Assembly: GCA_036339585.1 (NCBI GenBank)
Contig: JAYZAS010000012.1
Coordinates: 62,001 to 126,000 of the forward strand
Direction of reading: 5' to 3'
From: Pseudomonadota bacterium
GTDB taxonomy: Bacteria; Pseudomonadota; Alphaproteobacteria; UBA8366
DNA length: 64,000 bases
Position numbers and translations under genes: made by a program. The notes beneath the pieces are model-generated. The model ran no database searches. It saw nothing but the letters and a program-made list of their open reading frames with translations, and was not told the origin of the DNA. This document shows, in pieces, positions 53,303 through 63,768 of the stretch (its first letter is position 1; each line of letters begins with the position of its first letter).

Positions 53303-54291
53303 TTTCTAATTGCAAACCCCATAGGCTTGCGATCAAGATTGTGCTGCGCCGAAACGATGCGCACAGTTCCTGTTTTAGATCGCATTATTATAGACTCAGT
53401 TTGAGCACTTCCTACCTTCATACGAATACCACGCAATATCGTACCGTCGGTAACGCCCGTAGCTGCGAACATTACATCCCCGCTTGCTAACTCTTCTAGA
53501 TCGTACTTTCGATCCAGATCTTCGATACCCCATTTTGCTGCTCGCAAGCGCTCATCATCATTGCGAAACAAAAGTCTCCCCTGAAACTGGCCGCCTATGC
53601 AACGTAAAGCGGCGCATGCAAGCACCCCTTCAGGAGCACCGCCGCTGCCTAGGTAAATGTCTATGCCACTATTAGGATCTGATGTTGCCATAACCCCAGA
53701 TACATCGCCGTCAGAAATCAAAAGTATTCGAGCGCCCATATCACGAACCGACTTAATAAGATCAGCGTGTCTAGGACGGTCTAAGATACATGCAACAACA
53801 TCGTTGATATCTTTTCCAAGAGCATCCGCCACAGCTTGTAAATTCTCAGCCGGTGAATTGTCTAGATCTACAATACCGGCGGGCAATCCGGCCCCTACCG
53901 CAACCTTATCCATGTAAACATCAGGTGCATTAAGAAAACCACCCTTCTCAGCCATGGCAACAACAGCTAATGCATTAGTACCGCCTTTGGCTGTAATAGT
54001 GGTACCCTCAAGCGGATCTAAAGCAATATCAAGCTCAGGGCCTTCGCCATTACCTACAGTTTCGCCGATATATAGCATCGGCGCTTCATCTCGTTCGCCC
54101 TCACCGATCACCACAGTTCCTTTTATAGACAAACCGTTCAAAGCCTCGCGCATAGCGTCTACGGCAGCTTGGTCGGCCTGCTTCTCATCGCCTCTCCCCA
54201 TCCATCGTGAAGCCGCAAGCGCAGCTGCCTCGGTAACCCGTACGGCATCTAACGCGAGGTTTCGTTCCATGTTAACGGATATGTTGCTCAT
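53299..54291 (-). CDS. glpX: class II fructose-1,6-bisphosphatase (GlpX)
   Basis: 330 residues. Landmarks are ALDAVRVTEAAALAASRWMG, KGTVVIGEGERDEAPMLYIG (metal site), DPLEGTTITAKGG and YLGSGGAPEGVLACAALRCI. It dephosphorylates fructose-1,6-bisphosphate in gluconeogenesis, in the cytoplasm. Its position between hom and recJ is a conserved arrangement in many Alphaproteobacteria. A GGAGGGGG site precedes the start. Confidence 0.95.
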   Translation of the reverse strand: MSNISVNMERNLALDAVRVTEAAALAASRWMGRGDEKQADQAAVDAMREALNGLSIKGTVVIGEGERDEAPMLYIGETVGNGEGPELDIALDPLEGTTITAKGGTNALAVVAMAEKGGFLNAPDVYMDKVAVGAGLPAGIVDLDNSPAENLQAVADALGKDINDVVACILDRPRHADLIKSVRDMGARILLISDGDVSGVMATSDPNSGIDIYLGSGGAPEGVLACAALRCIGGQFQGRLLFRNDDERLRAAKWGIEDLDRKYDLEELASGDVMFAATGVTDGTILRGIRMKVGSAQTESIIMRSKTGTVRIVSAQHNLDRKPMGFAIRK

Positions 54292-54327
54292 TTCCCCCTC
54301 CCTCCGATACTTTTATATGCATGTTCT

Positions 54328-55620
54328 CTAGCTTCGTTCAATCCTTATAGCTTGTATTGGCGGCTGTATCGCCTTTATCTCGGAGATTTTTTTCATCGCA
54401 GCATTCATTGAACGCTCGGTTGTCTCATGAACGGTTACCACAACAGGTACAGCCTCGGTGGCAGATCTCATCCGTTGAATGACGCCTTCAATTGAGATAT
54501 CATGGTCTCGCAATGTAGCAGATATGTCCGCTAATACCCCCGGTCTGTCGTAAACCATCATACGAATAAAATATGCACCTTTGTGGTCCTCCATTGGGTC
54601 TATGGTGGACCGGGTAAGATAATTAGAAGAAATCCCCAGAAGAGGCATAATACGACCACAAGCAATATCTACCAAATCGGCTACAACAGCCGATGCTGTT
54701 GGCCCGCCACCGGCCCCGGCACCTTCCAGCATAACTGGCCCAACAAAATCACCCTCAATGGAAACGCCGTTAAGCACGCCCTCAATTGCTGATATCGGAG
54801 CAGAAATAGGTACCATTGCAGGATGAACGCGTTGCCGAATTCCCGCTCGCGTTTTCTCTGCAATACCTAGGAGCTTGATACGAAATCCAAGTTCATCAGC
54901 AAAAGCTATGTCTTCCGCACTTATCGACCTAATCCCTTCAACGTGTACTCCCTCAAAATCGAGTTCCGTACCAAAAGCGATACTTGAAAGAATCGCTAAT
55001 TTATGGGCTGCGTCAATACCATCGATATCCAAACTTGGATCTGACTCAGCGTAACCAAGTTTTTGCGCCTCTTCAAGAACCTCCCCAAAAGCACTCCCAG
55101 TTGTGCGCATTGAACTTAAGATAAAGTTACATGTTCCATTAAGAATACCCTGAATACGGCTTACGCTGTTGCTAGCTAAGCTTTCGCGTAGTGTTTTTAT
55201 CACCGGAATACCGCCAGCTACAGCAGCCTCGTAACAAAATGCAACACCAGCGCTCTCAGAATATCTTGCCAGCTCCGTCCCATGCAATGCCAACAATGCT
55301 TTATTCGCGGTTACTATATGACGACCCTTGGCAATCGCACTTTTGCACACATTCTTTGCTATATCCCCACCCCCACCTATGAGCTCAAGCACAACATCAC
55401 ATTCAACTTCAGCAGCCATCTTTACTGGATCATCGTACCAACAGAAATTAGAAATATCAGCACCTCTATCACGGCCTCGGTCCCGCGCAGATACTGCAAC
55501 AATTTCAAAAGGGCGCTGCGCTCTTCGAGCCAGAATTTGCCTGTTCGCCCGCAAAATTTCGATTGTTCCCATGCCGACTGTGCCGAGGCCAGCTACGGCA
55601 ATCCTGAGCGGTGCAGTCAT
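54328..55620 (-). CDS. hom: homoserine dehydrogenase
   Basis: 430 residues. The NAD(P)-binding N-terminus is RIAVAGLGTVGMGTIEIL; ILNGTCNFILSSMRTTG and GYAESDPSLDIDGIDAAHKL are the catalytic blocks. A C-terminal ACT domain (DRPGVLADISATLRDHDISI) gives feedback control, usually by threonine. It converts aspartate semialdehyde to homoserine for threonine and methionine synthesis. Its ATG overlaps the end of the aminotransferase gene, showing translational coupling. Confidence 0.96.
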   Translation of the reverse strand: MTAPLRIAVAGLGTVGMGTIEILRANRQILARRAQRPFEIVAVSARDRGRDRGADISNFCWYDDPVKMAAEVECDVVLELIGGGGDIAKNVCKSAIAKGRHIVTANKALLALHGTELARYSESAGVAFCYEAAVAGGIPVIKTLRESLASNSVSRIQGILNGTCNFILSSMRTTGSAFGEVLEEAQKLGYAESDPSLDIDGIDAAHKLAILSSIAFGTELDFEGVHVEGIRSISAEDIAFADELGFRIKLLGIAEKTRAGIRQRVHPAMVPISAPISAIEGVLNGVSIEGDFVGPVMLEGAGAGGGPTASAVVADLVDIACGRIMPLLGISSNYLTRSTIDPMEDHKGAYFIRMMVYDRPGVLADISATLRDHDISIEGVIQRMRSATEAVPVVVTVHETTERSMNAAMKKISEIKAIQPPIQAIRIERS

Positions 55621-56852
55621 TCCGCAACGACCTTACTCTGAACAGCTTCTAAATATTTATCACTATTAGCAAGAAAGACTTTTATGTTGCGAACTGCTTG
55701 TCGGATTCGCTGCGTGTTCTCTACAAGGGCTAATCTGCAATACCCCTCACCATACTCGCCAAAACCAACGCCAGGTGAAACGGCAACGTTAGCTTCTGAG
55801 AGAAGTAACTTAGAAAACTCTAATGAACCTAAATTCGCAAATTCGGGAGGTAACGGAGCCCATGCAAACATCGTAGCCTTGGGGCTTGGCACAGCCCAAC
55901 CTGCGCTGGCAAGCCCATCTATAAGCACATCACGACGTTTACGATAAAGTTCTCGCATGGATTCAACGCAGTCTTGGGGACCATTGAGAGCAGCTGCTGC
56001 CGCAACTTGGATAGGCGTAAATGCACCGTAATCTACATAGGACTTGACCCGAGCTAAAGCAGCAATGAGTTTTTTGTTGCCCGCAGCAAACCCCAGACGC
56101 CAACCGGGCATTGAATAAGTCTTACTTAGCGAAGAAAATTCAACCGCGATTTCTCGTGCACCTTTAATCTGAAGTATAGAGGGTGGTGGTCCATGTTCAA
56201 AATACACTTCTGCATACGCTAAGTCAGAAAGTATCCAAATTTCATGCCGTTTACAAAAATCAACAATTTCTTCAAAAAAGTCTAAAGATACAACCTCGGC
56301 AGTTGGATTAGACGGGAAATTTATGACAACAGCGAGAGGCTTTGGGATTGAACGAGCAACAGCTCTCTCTAGAGCGTCCATAAATCCATGGCGCGCCTCC
56401 GGAGTTGAGACGTAAGCTGGCAGGTGACGCACAGAACCGCCAGCAATTATGAAACCAAAAGCATGGATCGGATAGGATGGATTTGGTGCCAAGATCATAT
56501 CGCCGGGGCTCGTAATAGCTTGAGCTAGGTTTGCAAGCCCCTCTTTCGACCCCAAAGTCGCGATAATTTCATTTTCTGGGTCAAGCTCCACATTAAAACG
56601 GCGCTGATAATAAGCGGCCATTGCTTTTCTTAACCCCGGAATTCCACGGCTGTTAGAATAACGATGTGTCTTGGGGTCTTTAACGCTTTCTACTAACTTA
56701 TCCACGATGTGCTGAGGGGTTGCGCTATCTGGATTTCCCATACCAAAATCAATTATATCTTCCCCTGACGCTCGCGCCTCCGCCTTCATTTGATTGACTG
56801 CAGTGAACACGTAAGGCGGCAACCTTTTTATGCGATAAAAATTATCGTCCAT
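55617..56852 (-). CDS. class I/II aminotransferase (LL-diaminopimelate/alanine type)
   Basis: 411 residues of fold-type I PLP enzymes. DFGMGNPDSATPQHIVDKLV is the N-terminal substrate loop, VVINFPSNPTAEV the Asn region, and SSLSKTYSMPGWRLGFAAGN contains the PLP-binding lysine. NPDSATP and this gene order (aminotransferase-hom-glpX-recJ) match the family often annotated as LL-diaminopimelate aminotransferase or AlaC. It may serve alanine, aspartate or diaminopimelate metabolism; sequence alone does not decide. Confidence 0.85.
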   Translation of the reverse strand: MDDNFYRIKRLPPYVFTAVNQMKAEARASGEDIIDFGMGNPDSATPQHIVDKLVESVKDPKTHRYSNSRGIPGLRKAMAAYYQRRFNVELDPENEIIATLGSKEGLANLAQAITSPGDMILAPNPSYPIHAFGFIIAGGSVRHLPAYVSTPEARHGFMDALERAVARSIPKPLAVVINFPSNPTAEVVSLDFFEEIVDFCKRHEIWILSDLAYAEVYFEHGPPPSILQIKGAREIAVEFSSLSKTYSMPGWRLGFAAGNKKLIAALARVKSYVDYGAFTPIQVAAAAALNGPQDCVESMRELYRKRRDVLIDGLASAGWAVPSPKATMFAWAPLPPEFANLGSLEFSKLLLSEANVAVSPGVGFGEYGEGYCRLALVENTQRIRQAVRNIKVFLANSDKYLEAVQSKVVAE

Positions 56853-56950
56853 TAGTTATTCCAGTAACTAGAATGTTAAAATAGCGCCAGTGTGCTACTC
56901 ATGTAACCCTGAACTCTTACGTCGTCGACATACAATTTACTTACGAATGC

Positions 56951-58405
56951 CTACATACCACTAACATATTGTAAATAAACCTCCGCGCGGCGATTTCCAG
57001 CCGCACCATTTGGGGAATATTCGGCATAGACTGGACTATCTGCACCGTGAGCTACCACGTCAATATATTTCGCTGGAACTCCATTTCTAACTAACTCCGC
57101 AGCTACGGAGTTTGCACGATCGAGCGACACTTTGAAATTAACTAATTTGCCGCGCCCTGAGTTCCTGCTTGCAGTTATTCCGCTAGAATGCCCAACTATC
57201 CTGATAGCGCCGCCGGTCTCCTCAAACATCGCTACAACATCATGCACGACTGCACGATCTCTAGCTTGAAGCCGAGATGATCCATTATCAAAATAAATCG
57301 TTGCGACCTGAACCGTTTGAGGGACCCTACTCAAGGGCATGCTCGTTTCAACCAAACCTGTATTTTCATTTCCAATTTCCTGAGCCACAGCTTTTGAGGG
57401 AGCTTGAACAGTGGAGGGTCGCTCAGTCAGAGCAGGTGGGGATGGCGGTGGGTCGGATTTACGATGTGCCACCTTTGGCACTTCAGCAACAACACGCGGC
57501 CTGCCCACAGGCGTTGCAAACTGTTTTTCAGAATCTCTTTGATATGCTGTTGGAGGCGGAGGCGGAGGCACTATCCCAGGCACTGGAGTTTGGGATTTTT
57601 TCGAATTTAATGATGCATTCAGTGGCCTTTTTTTATTAGCAATACCCGGCGGCGATACCGTGCCATCTGAAGTACCACCCTTTATCACGGCAGGCGACGC
57701 TATGGGTCGCGGTGCCTGAACCTTAGCTGTTTCTGTTGTCAGAGCGTTTGCACGGCCTGGGCTACTCAATACCTTCTGCGGCGAGGCAAGATCTGACTTT
57801 TTCGCGCTATTTGGCGTAACGTTCAATTTCGGAGCGCTCACTCTCTGGGCTTCAACTTCGGATACTGGCGCCGCATTTGGCGGAGGTGGAGTAACAGCTG
57901 AAGATGCTCTAAGTACTTTATCGGTATACTGAGCATTTTCACTGTCAGCAACCAAGCCATCTGCGAGCTTTTTGTGCTGGATCCGGCGTATTAAAGCTGC
58001 CTCGCTTGTGGGCCGGTCTGGAATATTACCAAGCTTTGGATAACTTTTGTCCAGCCGATTATCACCATACAGCATGCTTGAAGGGTTTTTCGCAGACCTC
58101 GATTTGCGTCTTGAATCAGTCTTACCATTCAGTTTAGGAACTTTTGTTTCCACCTCTTCAAGATCTTTCGCTTCACCTGTATTTTTTTTGCTTGTTAAAT
58201 AGGTTTTTCCTTCGACCTTTTCATCTTCGTCATCAATCCAGTTTAAGGGATTAATCATCGTAGCCGCATCTACCACCCCATCACTGACGGCATCCATTGT
58301 GCTACAGGCCCCCAGCATTGCCCCCATTACAATAGCTGTGCAAACCCGAAGCTGGCAAAGCAGTTGCTCGACACAGAAGGCACTAGCACTTATTGATCTA
58401 ATCAC
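56951..58405 (-). CDS. OmpA-family lipoprotein
   Basis: 484 residues from a GTG at 58405. The signal segment ends in a lipobox (AMLGAC, Cys about 34), so the protein is lipid-anchored. The long middle region is rich in proline, serine and lysine (a flexible linker, including PPPPP runs). The last 120 residues are an OmpA-C peptidoglycan-binding domain: TIYFDNGSSRLQARDRAVV, IRIVGHSSGITASR and NRRAEVYLQYVSG. It is likely an outer-membrane or inner-membrane lipoprotein spanning the periplasm to grip the cell wall. It is divergent from phaC. Confidence 0.85.
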   Translation of the reverse strand: MIRSISASAFCVEQLLCQLRVCTAIVMGAMLGACSTMDAVSDGVVDAATMINPLNWIDDEDEKVEGKTYLTSKKNTGEAKDLEEVETKVPKLNGKTDSRRKSRSAKNPSSMLYGDNRLDKSYPKLGNIPDRPTSEAALIRRIQHKKLADGLVADSENAQYTDKVLRASSAVTPPPPNAAPVSEVEAQRVSAPKLNVTPNSAKKSDLASPQKVLSSPGRANALTTETAKVQAPRPIASPAVIKGGTSDGTVSPPGIANKKRPLNASLNSKKSQTPVPGIVPPPPPPTAYQRDSEKQFATPVGRPRVVAEVPKVAHRKSDPPPSPPALTERPSTVQAPSKAVAQEIGNENTGLVETSMPLSRVPQTVQVATIYFDNGSSRLQARDRAVVHDVVAMFEETGGAIRIVGHSSGITASRNSGRGKLVNFKVSLDRANSVAAELVRNGVPAKYIDVVAHGADSPVYAEYSPNGAAGNRRAEVYLQYVSGM

Positions 58406-58588
58406 TCGCTTTAACCTTCCTAAACAAGTCTTTTTGCATAGATACCATATCAGTGCCTGACCTTACGAATTCAATGGTGTAAGGTAGACATTGAAAGGAA
58501 ATTAGCGTCTCTGATAAGTAAATATAAAAGTAATAACTTATCGTCTAAAATTAAATGCAAAATGTAGACCAAGTATAGGCAAAAAATC

Positions 58589-60397
58589 ATGGGTGATCAA
58601 TCAGGCAACGAACGAAAGGCACCAGACCCGGTCGAATACTCACGAGTTTGGATAGATATAGCCTCTAAAAGTCAAAAAATCGTAGCTGAGCTCGTGCGGC
58701 GTCAGCAAGCCAAGGGTTATAAAGAACAATTTGCAGATCCCCTAAATGTCAGCCATGCCTTTATAGAATTCACCCGCCAAGTCATGAACAATCCAGTTAA
58801 ATTGGCACAAAACCAGCTCGCACTCTGGCAAAAACAAATGGTCCTTTGGCAAAATACCGCTGACAAAATTGCTGGAAAAAATACTGAACCAACGATTATC
58901 CCATCTCAAAGTGACTTTCGTTTCCGTGACAACGATTGGCATGAAAATATTGTTTTTGACTTCATAAAACAGTCGTATTTGCTCACTGCGCGTTGGATGC
59001 AAGATACTGTCAAAAATACTGACGGCCTTGATGAAAAAACAATGCAGAAATTGGATTTTTATACACGTCAATTTGCTGATGCGATGGCTCCAACCAATTT
59101 TGTAATGACCAACCCTAAGGTGCTGAGGGAAACAATCGAGCGTGGAGGTCAAAACCTAGTCCATGGGCTAGACAACCTAATAGAGGATATAGAGAATAGT
59201 GAAGATCAGCTGCGGATTAAAATGGTTGAGGAAAATGCCTTTGAGGTCGGAAAGGATTTAGCGACCAGTCCCGGGAAGGTAGTCTATCAAAATGAACTGT
59301 TGCAACTCATCCAGTACAACCCCACAACGCCGACAGTCAGCAAAACACCGCTCCTAATAATACCTCCGTGGATTAACAAATATTACATATTAGACCTGCA
59401 AGAAAAGAATTCATTCGTAAAATGGGCAATTAGTCAGGGGTTAACAATTTTTATGGTTTCGTGGGTCAACCCAGACGAAAAATTGTCTGAAAAGACTTTC
59501 GAGGATTATATCACAAAAGGCCCTCTAGCATGCCTGGAAGCTATACAAAAAGCCACTGGGGAAACAGGCATCAATGTGATCGGTTATTGCCTCGGAGGAA
59601 CGCTACTCGCCGCAACATTGGCGCTTATGGAAAGAAAAAACAAAAAATTAACGCTATCCATAAAATCTGCAACATTTTTCACGACGATGGTTGATTTTGA
59701 GCGAGCTGGCGAATTGGGTATCTTTATTGATGAAGAACAGCTTTCCCAACTTGAGACAAAAATGAATGCTCAGGGCTATCTTAAAGGAACAGAGATGGCA
59801 GCTACATTTAATATGCTACGAGCTAACGATTTAATTTGGTCTTTCGTCATTAACAACTACTTGATGGGACGTGACCCGTTCCCATTTGATCTGCTTTTTT
59901 GGAACTCAGATAGCACTCGTATGCCGGCAGCAATGCATAGTTTTTATCTGCGTAAAATGTATTTGGAAAACAAATTAATCAAAAAAGATGCACTCAATTT
60001 TTGTGATACGCCGATTGATCTGGCACAAATTAAGACCCCTTGCTTTATTCTATCTGCCCAGGATGATCATATAGCACCATGGAAATCTACATACGCGGCC
60101 ATGCGAATCTTCAAAGGCCCGACGAGGTTCTGCCTCGCAACTTCCGGGCATATCGCAGGAGTTATTAATCCTCCGTGTGCAGCTAAATATTCGTATTGGT
60201 CGAACCCTAAAAATCCCGAAACTCCAGAGGCTTGGCTGAAAGATGCTACCGAGTGTCCCGGCTCCTGGTGGCCAGAGTGGGCCAAATGGTTAAAAACATT
60301 TAGCGGCGTCGAAATTGAAGCGCGTATTCCTGGGGAAGGAGCTCTTGATGTTATCGAGGATGCGCCTGGCTCTTATGTTCTGACAAAGGCCGACTAA
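58589..60397 (+). CDS. phaC: poly(3-hydroxyalkanoate) synthase, class I
   Basis: 602 residues. The N-terminal PhaC_N domain (DPLNVSHAFIEFTRQVMNNP) is followed by the alpha/beta-hydrolase core. The lipase-like box is NVIGYCLGGTLLAATLA, with the catalytic Cys. The Asp and His are in LSAQDDHIAPWKST and TSGHIAGVINPP. It polymerises hydroxyacyl-CoA into storage granules. Length is right for class I. It lies divergent to the OmpA gene and beside the hom-recJ cluster, a conserved neighbourhood in Alphaproteobacteria. A possible phaA/B partner is not in the window. Confidence 0.95.
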   Translation: MGDQSGNERKAPDPVEYSRVWIDIASKSQKIVAELVRRQQAKGYKEQFADPLNVSHAFIEFTRQVMNNPVKLAQNQLALWQKQMVLWQNTADKIAGKNTEPTIIPSQSDFRFRDNDWHENIVFDFIKQSYLLTARWMQDTVKNTDGLDEKTMQKLDFYTRQFADAMAPTNFVMTNPKVLRETIERGGQNLVHGLDNLIEDIENSEDQLRIKMVEENAFEVGKDLATSPGKVVYQNELLQLIQYNPTTPTVSKTPLLIIPPWINKYYILDLQEKNSFVKWAISQGLTIFMVSWVNPDEKLSEKTFEDYITKGPLACLEAIQKATGETGINVIGYCLGGTLLAATLALMERKNKKLTLSIKSATFFTTMVDFERAGELGIFIDEEQLSQLETKMNAQGYLKGTEMAATFNMLRANDLIWSFVINNYLMGRDPFPFDLLFWNSDSTRMPAAMHSFYLRKMYLENKLIKKDALNFCDTPIDLAQIKTPCFILSAQDDHIAPWKSTYAAMRIFKGPTRFCLATSGHIAGVINPPCAAKYSYWSNPKNPETPEAWLKDATECPGSWWPEWAKWLKTFSGVEIEARIPGEGALDVIEDAPGSYVLTKAD

Positions 60398-60408
60398 AAA
60401 AGACGTTT

Positions 60409-61491
60409 CTAAGGAAATAAAGTTAATTGGTCGAGCCCCATGGTTTCAGGCAAGCCACACATCACATTCATATTTTGAATTGCCTGACCTGCTGCACCCT
60501 TCACTAAGTTGTCGGTTACTGACACTATTATGGCACGACCGGGCAATCGGTCATTACTAACGCTCATATGACACCGATTAGAACCCCTAACATCGCGTGT
60601 TGAAGGGGCACCGTCCTGAAGCACGTGAACAAAAGGTTCTCCTGAATAGCGGTTTTTTAAGCAAGCACGAAGATCTTTCGCCGTCGCTTTACCTGTGAGC
60701 CGAACATAGATAGTGGCAAGTATTCCCCTGTTCATCGGTATTAGGTGGGGCGTGAATGATACTAACACTTGACTATTAGCGGCTCTGCTAAGCTCTTGGT
60801 CAATTTCAGGGGCATGACGGTGAGCACCTATACCATAGGCATTTGTTCCCTCACTCACTTCCGTATGCAGATTTGCCTGTTTTTCCGAACGCCCTGCGCC
60901 GCTGACACCTGATTTTGCATCAATTATAATGTCATCCTTGGCTATAAGACCTTCTTCAAGAAGCGGAATAAGCGGTAACTCTGCAGTGGTTGTATAGCAC
61001 CCCGGATTGGCACAGAGTCGACTATTACGAATGGAAGCACGATAGATTTCAGTTAGCCCGTATACTGCTTCAGCTTGAAGATCAGGCGCTTGATGGGAAT
61101 GCCCATACCATCTAGCATAAAGGTTAACGTCTCTTAATCGAAAATCAGCTGACAGATCGACAATTTTTTTCTCTGGGTAATTCTTCAAAAATGTACTTAT
61201 TACCTCTTGTGTCGTACCATGAGGTAAGGCGCAGAATATCGCATCCGCTACAGAAACATCTATCTCACTGATAGAAACCAGATCTGGCAATGAGAGATGA
61301 GCAAGGTGCGGAAATACCGACGCTATCGTTTTGCCCGAATGCCGGTCAGCAGTTACAAACTTTATTTCCATTACATCATGATTATACACCAAGCGTATCA
61401 GCTCGGCGCCCGTATAACCCGAAGCACCCAATATACCAACTGAGATAGGGGGTGTCGAACCGGCTTTATTTATTTTAGTTGTGAATGCCAT
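60409..61491 (-). CDS. argC: N-acetyl-gamma-glutamyl-phosphate reductase
   Basis: 360 residues. SVGILGASGYTGAELIRLV is the NADP-binding motif. CANPGCYTTTAELPLIPLL carries the active-site Cys, and VSGAGRSEKQANLHTEVSEG the substrate site. It makes the semialdehyde in arginine biosynthesis. It lies downstream of rpsI with one small gene between, a common alphaproteobacterial order. It is convergent with phaC, with 11 bases between the stops. Confidence 0.96.
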   Translation of the reverse strand: MAFTTKINKAGSTPPISVGILGASGYTGAELIRLVYNHDVMEIKFVTADRHSGKTIASVFPHLAHLSLPDLVSISEIDVSVADAIFCALPHGTTQEVISTFLKNYPEKKIVDLSADFRLRDVNLYARWYGHSHQAPDLQAEAVYGLTEIYRASIRNSRLCANPGCYTTTAELPLIPLLEEGLIAKDDIIIDAKSGVSGAGRSEKQANLHTEVSEGTNAYGIGAHRHAPEIDQELSRAANSQVLVSFTPHLIPMNRGILATIYVRLTGKATAKDLRACLKNRYSGEPFVHVLQDGAPSTRDVRGSNRCHMSVSNDRLPGRAIIVSVTDNLVKGAAGQAIQNMNVMCGLPETMGLDQLTLFP

Positions 61492-61673
61492 GTTCCATTA
61501 ACCGTATGCAGCAAATCTTTATTCAGACCTCTAGCTTAATTCGGACTTTTACCTAATATTTAATGGAATGAAAGGCAAGAAGGTGTTTTTCTAACAACAC
61601 AAGGGGCAATACCAATATTCACGGCCACGTACGCCAAAATCATTGTCCTAAATAATATATGATTTTTTTCCCT

Positions 61674-61973
61674 CTATGAATTTTTTGAAGCCCGGGGAAT
61701 AGGCACCCAGTCGGCTGCAGCAACTGTTTCCCTGAAATCATCTTTGTTAAAACAAACCTCAGATCTTATGCCAATAGTCTCTAGGGTAAACCATTCCCCC
61801 GCTTTCACCAATGCACTGGCGCCTCCATTTCCCAGATACATTGACTCCGCATCGTGACCATCCGGTGAGATAGTCAAAACTACGTTATCACCATTGGTAA
61901 CCTTAAGTTCTACATCACGGTCCGATGATCGCCATGACAAATATCGTTCCAAATCAAGAATAATTTTTTTCAT
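61674..61973 (-). CDS. hypothetical small soluble protein
   Basis: 99 residues, no signal peptide. A beta-rich pattern (ELKVTNGDNVVLTISPDG) is followed by GEWFTLETIGIRSEVCF and an acidic end. No family recognised. The ribosome site is weak, but the frame is complete and sits between two conserved genes. Confidence 0.5.
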   Translation of the reverse strand: MKKIILDLERYLSWRSSDRDVELKVTNGDNVVLTISPDGHDAESMYLGNGGASALVKAGEWFTLETIGIRSEVCFNKDDFRETVAAADWVPIPRASKNS

Positions 61974-62076
61974 AGCTCAAATGACAGACTTATTCGTGTG
62001 TGTGCACCAACCACAAGAACAAGCAACCCATAAAACAATCGGCACCTTTTTCCGATTATTTACTAGATGACGCCCT

Positions 62077-62658
62077 TTACCGTTTAGAGAATTGGAAAGA
62101 CCGTCTTGCCTTACGTTTTCCATATTTTTTCCGCTCAACAACCCGGGAGTCCCGAGTTAAAAAGCCACCTTGTTTCAAGGTTGGACGTAGTGTGGGTTCA
62201 AAATTAACCAGCGCTTTCGAAATCCCATGACGAACGGCGCCAGCTTGCCCCGAGAGTCCACCGCCGGTAACTGTGCACGTCACATCATACTGATTATGAC
62301 GAGCAGCCGCCTGAAAAGGCTGATCAATAACCATTCTTAAAACTGGGCGAGCGAAATATCTCTCAATTTCACGACCATTCACCTTTACCACTCCACTACC
62401 AGGCTTTATCCATACCCGTGCTACAGCATTTTTACGCTTACCTGTAGCATAAGCACGCCCTTGCTCGTCTAGCTGGGGTACTGCAGGCTCACTAATATCT
62501 AAAGATTTCTCATTACCCACTGCGTCAGCGAGAGCAGAGAGGTCATCAATTTTAGATCCAGTTCCACTTTCCGTTTTAACCAACTTCGACCCAGCACTTA
62601 GGCCTGCAACAGGCATATCAGAAGCTGGTGCCTCCTGCTTTTCTAAATCATCAGCCAT
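62077..62658 (-). CDS. rpsI: 30S ribosomal protein S9
   Basis: The C-terminal 130 residues are S9: [39 protein letters not shown] and the basic tail [14 protein letters not shown] that reaches the P-site tRNA. The first 60 or so residues are an acidic, Ala/Ser-rich extension absent from the E. coli protein but known in some alphaproteobacterial S9 proteins. Start supported by GGAG before ATG 62658. It is 2 bases after rplM, the normal pair. Confidence 0.95.
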   Translation of the reverse strand: MADDLEKQEAPASDMPVAGLSAGSKLVKTESGTGSKIDDLSALADAVGNEKSLDISEPAVPQLDEQGRAYATGKRKNAVARVWIKPGSGVVKVNGREIERYFARPVLRMVIDQPFQAAARHNQYDVTCTVTGGGLSGQAGAVRHGISKALVNFEPTLRPTLKQGGFLTRDSRVVERKKYGKRKARRSFQFSKR

Positions 62659-62660
62659 GC

Positions 62661-63125
62661 CTAAGAACTCCGTTTATTTTTGTTGTTCATAGAAGCAATG
62701 TCTAGCTCCTGCGGCTTTTGCGCATCGTGGGGGTGTTCTGCTCCAGCATAAACTTTAAGATTTGAAAGTTGTGTCCTGCCCAAAGAACCGCTTGGTACCA
62801 TCCGCTGAACTGCTTTTACCACAACCTTGCCGGGGTTTTTACCCGCAAAAATTTCTTCCGGTGTCTCTGACTTTATGCCGCCCGGGTAACCTGTGTGACG
62901 AAAATAAACCTTGTTGTTCTTTTTCTTGCCAGTCATTGCCACTTTTTCAGCATTGATGACTATTACGTTATCTCCACAATCCACGTGTGGCGTATAACTC
63001 GCCTTATGTTTTCCTCGCAAAATATTTGCTATTATAGACGCCATTCGGCCAAGAACTAATCCCTCAGCGTTGACCAAAAACCATTTTTTTTCAACCTCGG
63101 CAGGTTTCATTGAGTATGTTTTCAT
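62661..63125 (-). CDS. rplM: 50S ribosomal protein L13
   Basis: 154 residues from ATG 63125; an upstream TTG/ATG frame is not conserved. Conserved blocks: [59 protein letters not shown] and [20 protein letters not shown]. It binds 23S rRNA early in assembly. It is cotranscribed with rpsI. Confidence 0.96.
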   Translation of the reverse strand: MKTYSMKPAEVEKKWFLVNAEGLVLGRMASIIANILRGKHKASYTPHVDCGDNVIVINAEKVAMTGKKKNNKVYFRHTGYPGGIKSETPEEIFAGKNPGKVVVKAVQRMVPSGSLGRTQLSNLKVYAGAEHPHDAQKPQELDIASMNNKNKRSS

Positions 63126-63768
63126 AGTTTGTTTCCGACAGGCTAAAAACACCGATTTCCGGCAGTACATAGGACAAAAGAAGACCCAGTGTCAATAAAC
63201 CTTATGTTAATTTTATTAAATAAAATCATACAAATGCAAGACGGTATTCAGATACCGCGTCTTTTACTTACGACGTTTTGGTGCATAACTTGTTATTGAC
63301 AGATATCAGTGGCGAAAAAAGGCGTTTACCTTTCCCTGACCAATAATTGTGAGATAAAATACAGATCGCAAAATCAAAAGTTTTGATATGAGCGACAAGT
63401 AGGCACAATTGAGTTCCGCATAAGGATCACTTAAGGCCCATTGCCTTTCTAATCAAAGCGGATTGGCGCCCTAAAGCTTATTTTTAAGTTTTCGAGCAGC
63501 TCGGTCGTGCTCCCTAGCATCTTATTCTCTGCCCATTGATAGCTTTTGAAACTAATTGAGCCAGACAAGAATTTGGAATACTTCTTGTTGAGATTATCGA
63601 TGAAGAATTTAATTTGAAGCGTAATTAAAATCAAATGTGCCAACTTGAAGACGAACAAGCTATATTAGCAACATTCCATTATAAGGCAGACATGATACGA
63701 GAATTCTATAGATCGTCGCGTACGGTAAATACGGCTGCACCAGACGAGGTCAGGCCGGAATACCTGAC
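63126..63768. other. intergenic region between rplM and the CoA-binding protein gene
   Basis: About 640 bases, holding the promoter of the rplM-rpsI operon on the minus strand and that of the next plus-strand gene. A 69-codon minus-strand frame (63449-63658) starts with TTG and has no ribosome site, so I do not call it. A small hairpin lies at 63749-63768. Confidence 0.4.
63749..63768 (+). promoter_or_regulatory. hairpin directly before the start codon
   Basis: gtcagg (63749-63754) and cctgac (63763-63768) form a 6-bp stem whose 3' strand touches the ATG at 63769. The 8-base loop (ccggaata) contains the only purine-rich stretch that could act as a ribosome site. This could modulate translation. 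Confidence 0.4.

Noticed and set aside
63449-63658. 69-codon minus-strand frame between rplM and the CoA-binding gene
   Set aside because: It starts with TTG, has no ribosome site and no recognisable motif; AT-rich spacer sequence can give such frames by chance.
63721-63768. SAM-II type riboswitch before the CoA-binding gene
   Set aside because: The conserved core segments and pseudoknot pattern I expect are not present; only a short hairpin is.
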